DNA from: Candidatus Cloacimonadota bacterium
GTDB taxonomy: Bacteria; Cloacimonadota; Cloacimonadia; Cloacimonadales; Cloacimonadaceae
Reading direction: 5' to 3'
Assembly (NCBI GenBank): GCA_012519465.1
Contig: JAAYQD010000243.1
Coordinates: forward strand, 1 to 7,151
DNA length: 7,151 nucleotides
Part shown: one piece after another, positions 5,811 through 7,151 of the stretch
Position numbering within the stretch: position 1 is the stretch's first letter
Layout: each line of letters begins with the position of its first letter
Translations under genes and position numbers: made by a program
Notes under the pieces: model-generated
The model's input: only the letters and a program-made list of their open reading frames with translations
Databases searched by the model: none
Told to the model about the DNA's origin: nothing

Positions 5811-7148
5811 TCAGGCATATTGGGCTCTGCCTTCAATGGTGATCTCGAGGGTATCGGGATCGAGATTGATGGAGTGTGGGATCACCTTGTATGTATGGAA
5901 TGTGATGCAGTGGTTGATGAGTTCGTAGGGGGAGGCGAGGGCGAGATTGGCATAATCCGAGCTATAGAGGTGTGTTTTCAGCGTTATCTGGAAGGGGTAG
6001 TCTGCCAATACTCTTTTGTAGTGATCGGCGATATTATCCAGGGCATTTTGGGACGCCACCGCCACTGCCGAGAGGGAGGGAAGGGAGGAATCTGCATAAT
6101 CGACATTTGCCTCCAGAGGGTCAGCGATCAGGAGGAGAGGGAGCGAGGGGTTGATTCTGTTTTTGATGACCAAAGCATTGGGATATGTGACGATGACAGC
6201 GTTTGAGATTGTGAGGAGTTCCCCCAGGAGAGCATCGGCTTTATAGCTGCCTGGCACCACATCGACGGCCGAGATGGAGGCGGGTCCGCGGTAGTATGCA
6301 ATCCCCCTTTTTATATAATAGTATCCTTGATCCACGGTGATGCTACTGCTCACGTGGGGATTGGGCAGCGAGGTTATCCAAAGGTCTGCCATATCAGAAT
6401 CAAGGAAAGACCTATCTATTGATTCGACCAATTCAACATTGTAATAGCTATGTATCCGATACTTTCGATAGCGGTAATCGAGGCCTGATGTTTGTTTGAA
6501 ATGCAGGTAAATATCCTGACCCTGCTGATTGAACCCAAACACGACATCACCAGTAAACAACCTGAGCTTTTGGCTATCAAGGAGCAGGTAATTATCCACC
6601 TCATACGGCTGCCAGAGGGCTGTATCGTATTGGCTGGAGATGGTGAGATTGGAGAGGGAAAGAGCGGAGGCGAGCTCTTGGACATCGGCATTGGTATAGA
6701 GCTGGGTATCGGGTTCATTTTGAGAGGGATTGATGACCTGATCCAGGATACTGGTGATCATCTGGATGGGATTGATGTAGGAGAGGGTGAGGGGTATGAA
6801 GCGATCACGCGCCAGGGTGAGGATAAGCCCAAAGAAATCCATGAATTCCAGCTCCACCGTCTGGCAACCCAAGGAAAGGTATTCGATGGAGAAGGCACCC
6901 TTTGCCATCACGCCAGTGTAGATGACATTGTCCTGGTCATCCAAGAGCTGCGCCCAAAAGGTATGGAACCCCGCTTTGGTGAGGTTCATATCACCAATAA
7001 GGAGGAACTGCAGCGGGGTGGTGAGCATCACGGTGGCACGCAGGGAACGCGCCTCCTGGCACCAGTAATCGATGCCGGAATAATTGGCCGGGTCCAGATC
7101 AAGCTCGAGGATATCATTGATTTGGATATGGGGTTGACCCTGTTTCAT
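5811..7148 (-). CDS. Phage-like tail or baseplate-hub protein, 445 aa (start at window edge)
   Basis: The frame runs from ATG at 7148, three bases from the window end, so a further upstream extension cannot be excluded and no ribosome-binding site is visible. Residues 1-115 look like a beta-rich domain of the kind found in phage tail hub and Dit-like proteins: 'IQINDILELDLD' (8-19), 'LRATVMLTTPLQF' (36-48), 'VIYTGVMAKGAFSIEYLS' (75-92), then 'VELEFMDFFGLIL' (98-110). Residues 115-150 are helical and resemble the linker before a second domain. Residues 195-345 are mostly short strands with many Tyr ('QGYYYIKRGIAYYRG', 274-288). Residues 369-445 ('ALDNIADHYKRVLADYPFQI', 369-388, then strands) resemble the terminal domain common in tail-hub proteins, where a helix is followed by 'YP' and alternating strands. 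No peptidase or lysozyme motif was seen. The gp10-like neighbour supports a virion structural role, but sequence identity to any named protein is not claimed. Confidence 0.7.
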   Translation of the reverse strand: MKQGQPHIQINDILELDLDPANYSGIDYWCQEARSLRATVMLTTPLQFLLIGDMNLTKAGFHTFWAQLLDDQDNVIYTGVMAKGAFSIEYLSLGCQTVELEFMDFFGLILTLARDRFIPLTLSYINPIQMITSILDQVINPSQNEPDTQLYTNADVQELASALSLSNLTISSQYDTALWQPYEVDNYLLLDSQKLRLFTGDVVFGFNQQGQDIYLHFKQTSGLDYRYRKYRIHSYYNVELVESIDRSFLDSDMADLWITSLPNPHVSSSITVDQGYYYIKRGIAYYRGPASISAVDVVPGSYKADALLGELLTISNAVIVTYPNALVIKNRINPSLPLLLIADPLEANVDYADSSLPSLSAVAVASQNALDNIADHYKRVLADYPFQITLKTHLYSSDYANLALASPYELINHCITFHTYKVIPHSINLDPDTLEITIEGRAQYA

Positions 7149-7151
7149 GAT

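Noticed and set aside
5802..6206. 134-residue plus-strand open frame
   Set aside because: It is antisense to the tail-hub-like gene, arises from its biased composition and shows no recognisable domain or ribosome-binding site.

Overview
The window looks like a chromosomal stretch of a Gram-negative bacterium. Three proteins carry Sec signal peptides or a lipobox, and one ends in a probable outer-membrane beta-barrel. The envelope proteins resemble those of the FCB superphylum: an SH3-like 'GRREGVHLDD...GYGRLIKNVDN' block followed by a barrel, an LPP20-like protein, and a FlgT/CsgG-like protein. Cloacimonadota is my best guess for the lineage. That rests on protein style and remembered resemblance, with no marker gene to support it.

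Layout. Bases 1-1490 (+) hold the 3' part of a gene whose frame is open to the left edge; it encodes a probable outer-membrane protein. A 31-bp convergent gap separates it from a minus-strand pair that reads 4145->2874 and then 2862->1522. The two genes of this pair are tightly coupled, and both products are predicted to be secreted. Bases 4146-4357 are intergenic and contain a TTGACA box inside an 8-bp inverted repeat. Bases 5014-4358 (-) encode an unrecognised lipoprotein. Bases 5015-5318 have no gene. From about 5141 this gap is strikingly G-rich on the plus strand (83 G, 8 C in 178 nt), with a five-tract G-quadruplex motif, degenerate GGTTTGG repeats and, in the minus-strand sense, a rut-like C-rich RNA. 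Bases 5783->5319 and 7148->5811 (-) are two phage-like genes in one transcription unit: an HK97-gp10-type head-tail/neck protein and a tail or baseplate-hub-like protein.

How the genes may work together. The three proteins at 1-4145 each resemble a part of the FlgT/CsgG/LPP20 group of periplasmic proteins: an alpha/beta N-domain with a conserved Ala-rich helix, a TolB/CsgG-like middle domain, and an SH3-like domain joined to a barrel. They may form one envelope assembly. This is inference; only the arrangement and domain resemblance are seen. The phage-like pair probably marks the end of a prophage or a domesticated tail-like cluster extending beyond the right edge, with the C-rich region as a likely Rho-dependent terminator separating it from the lipoprotein gene. 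No rRNA, tRNA, CRISPR array, insertion sequence or replication origin was seen.
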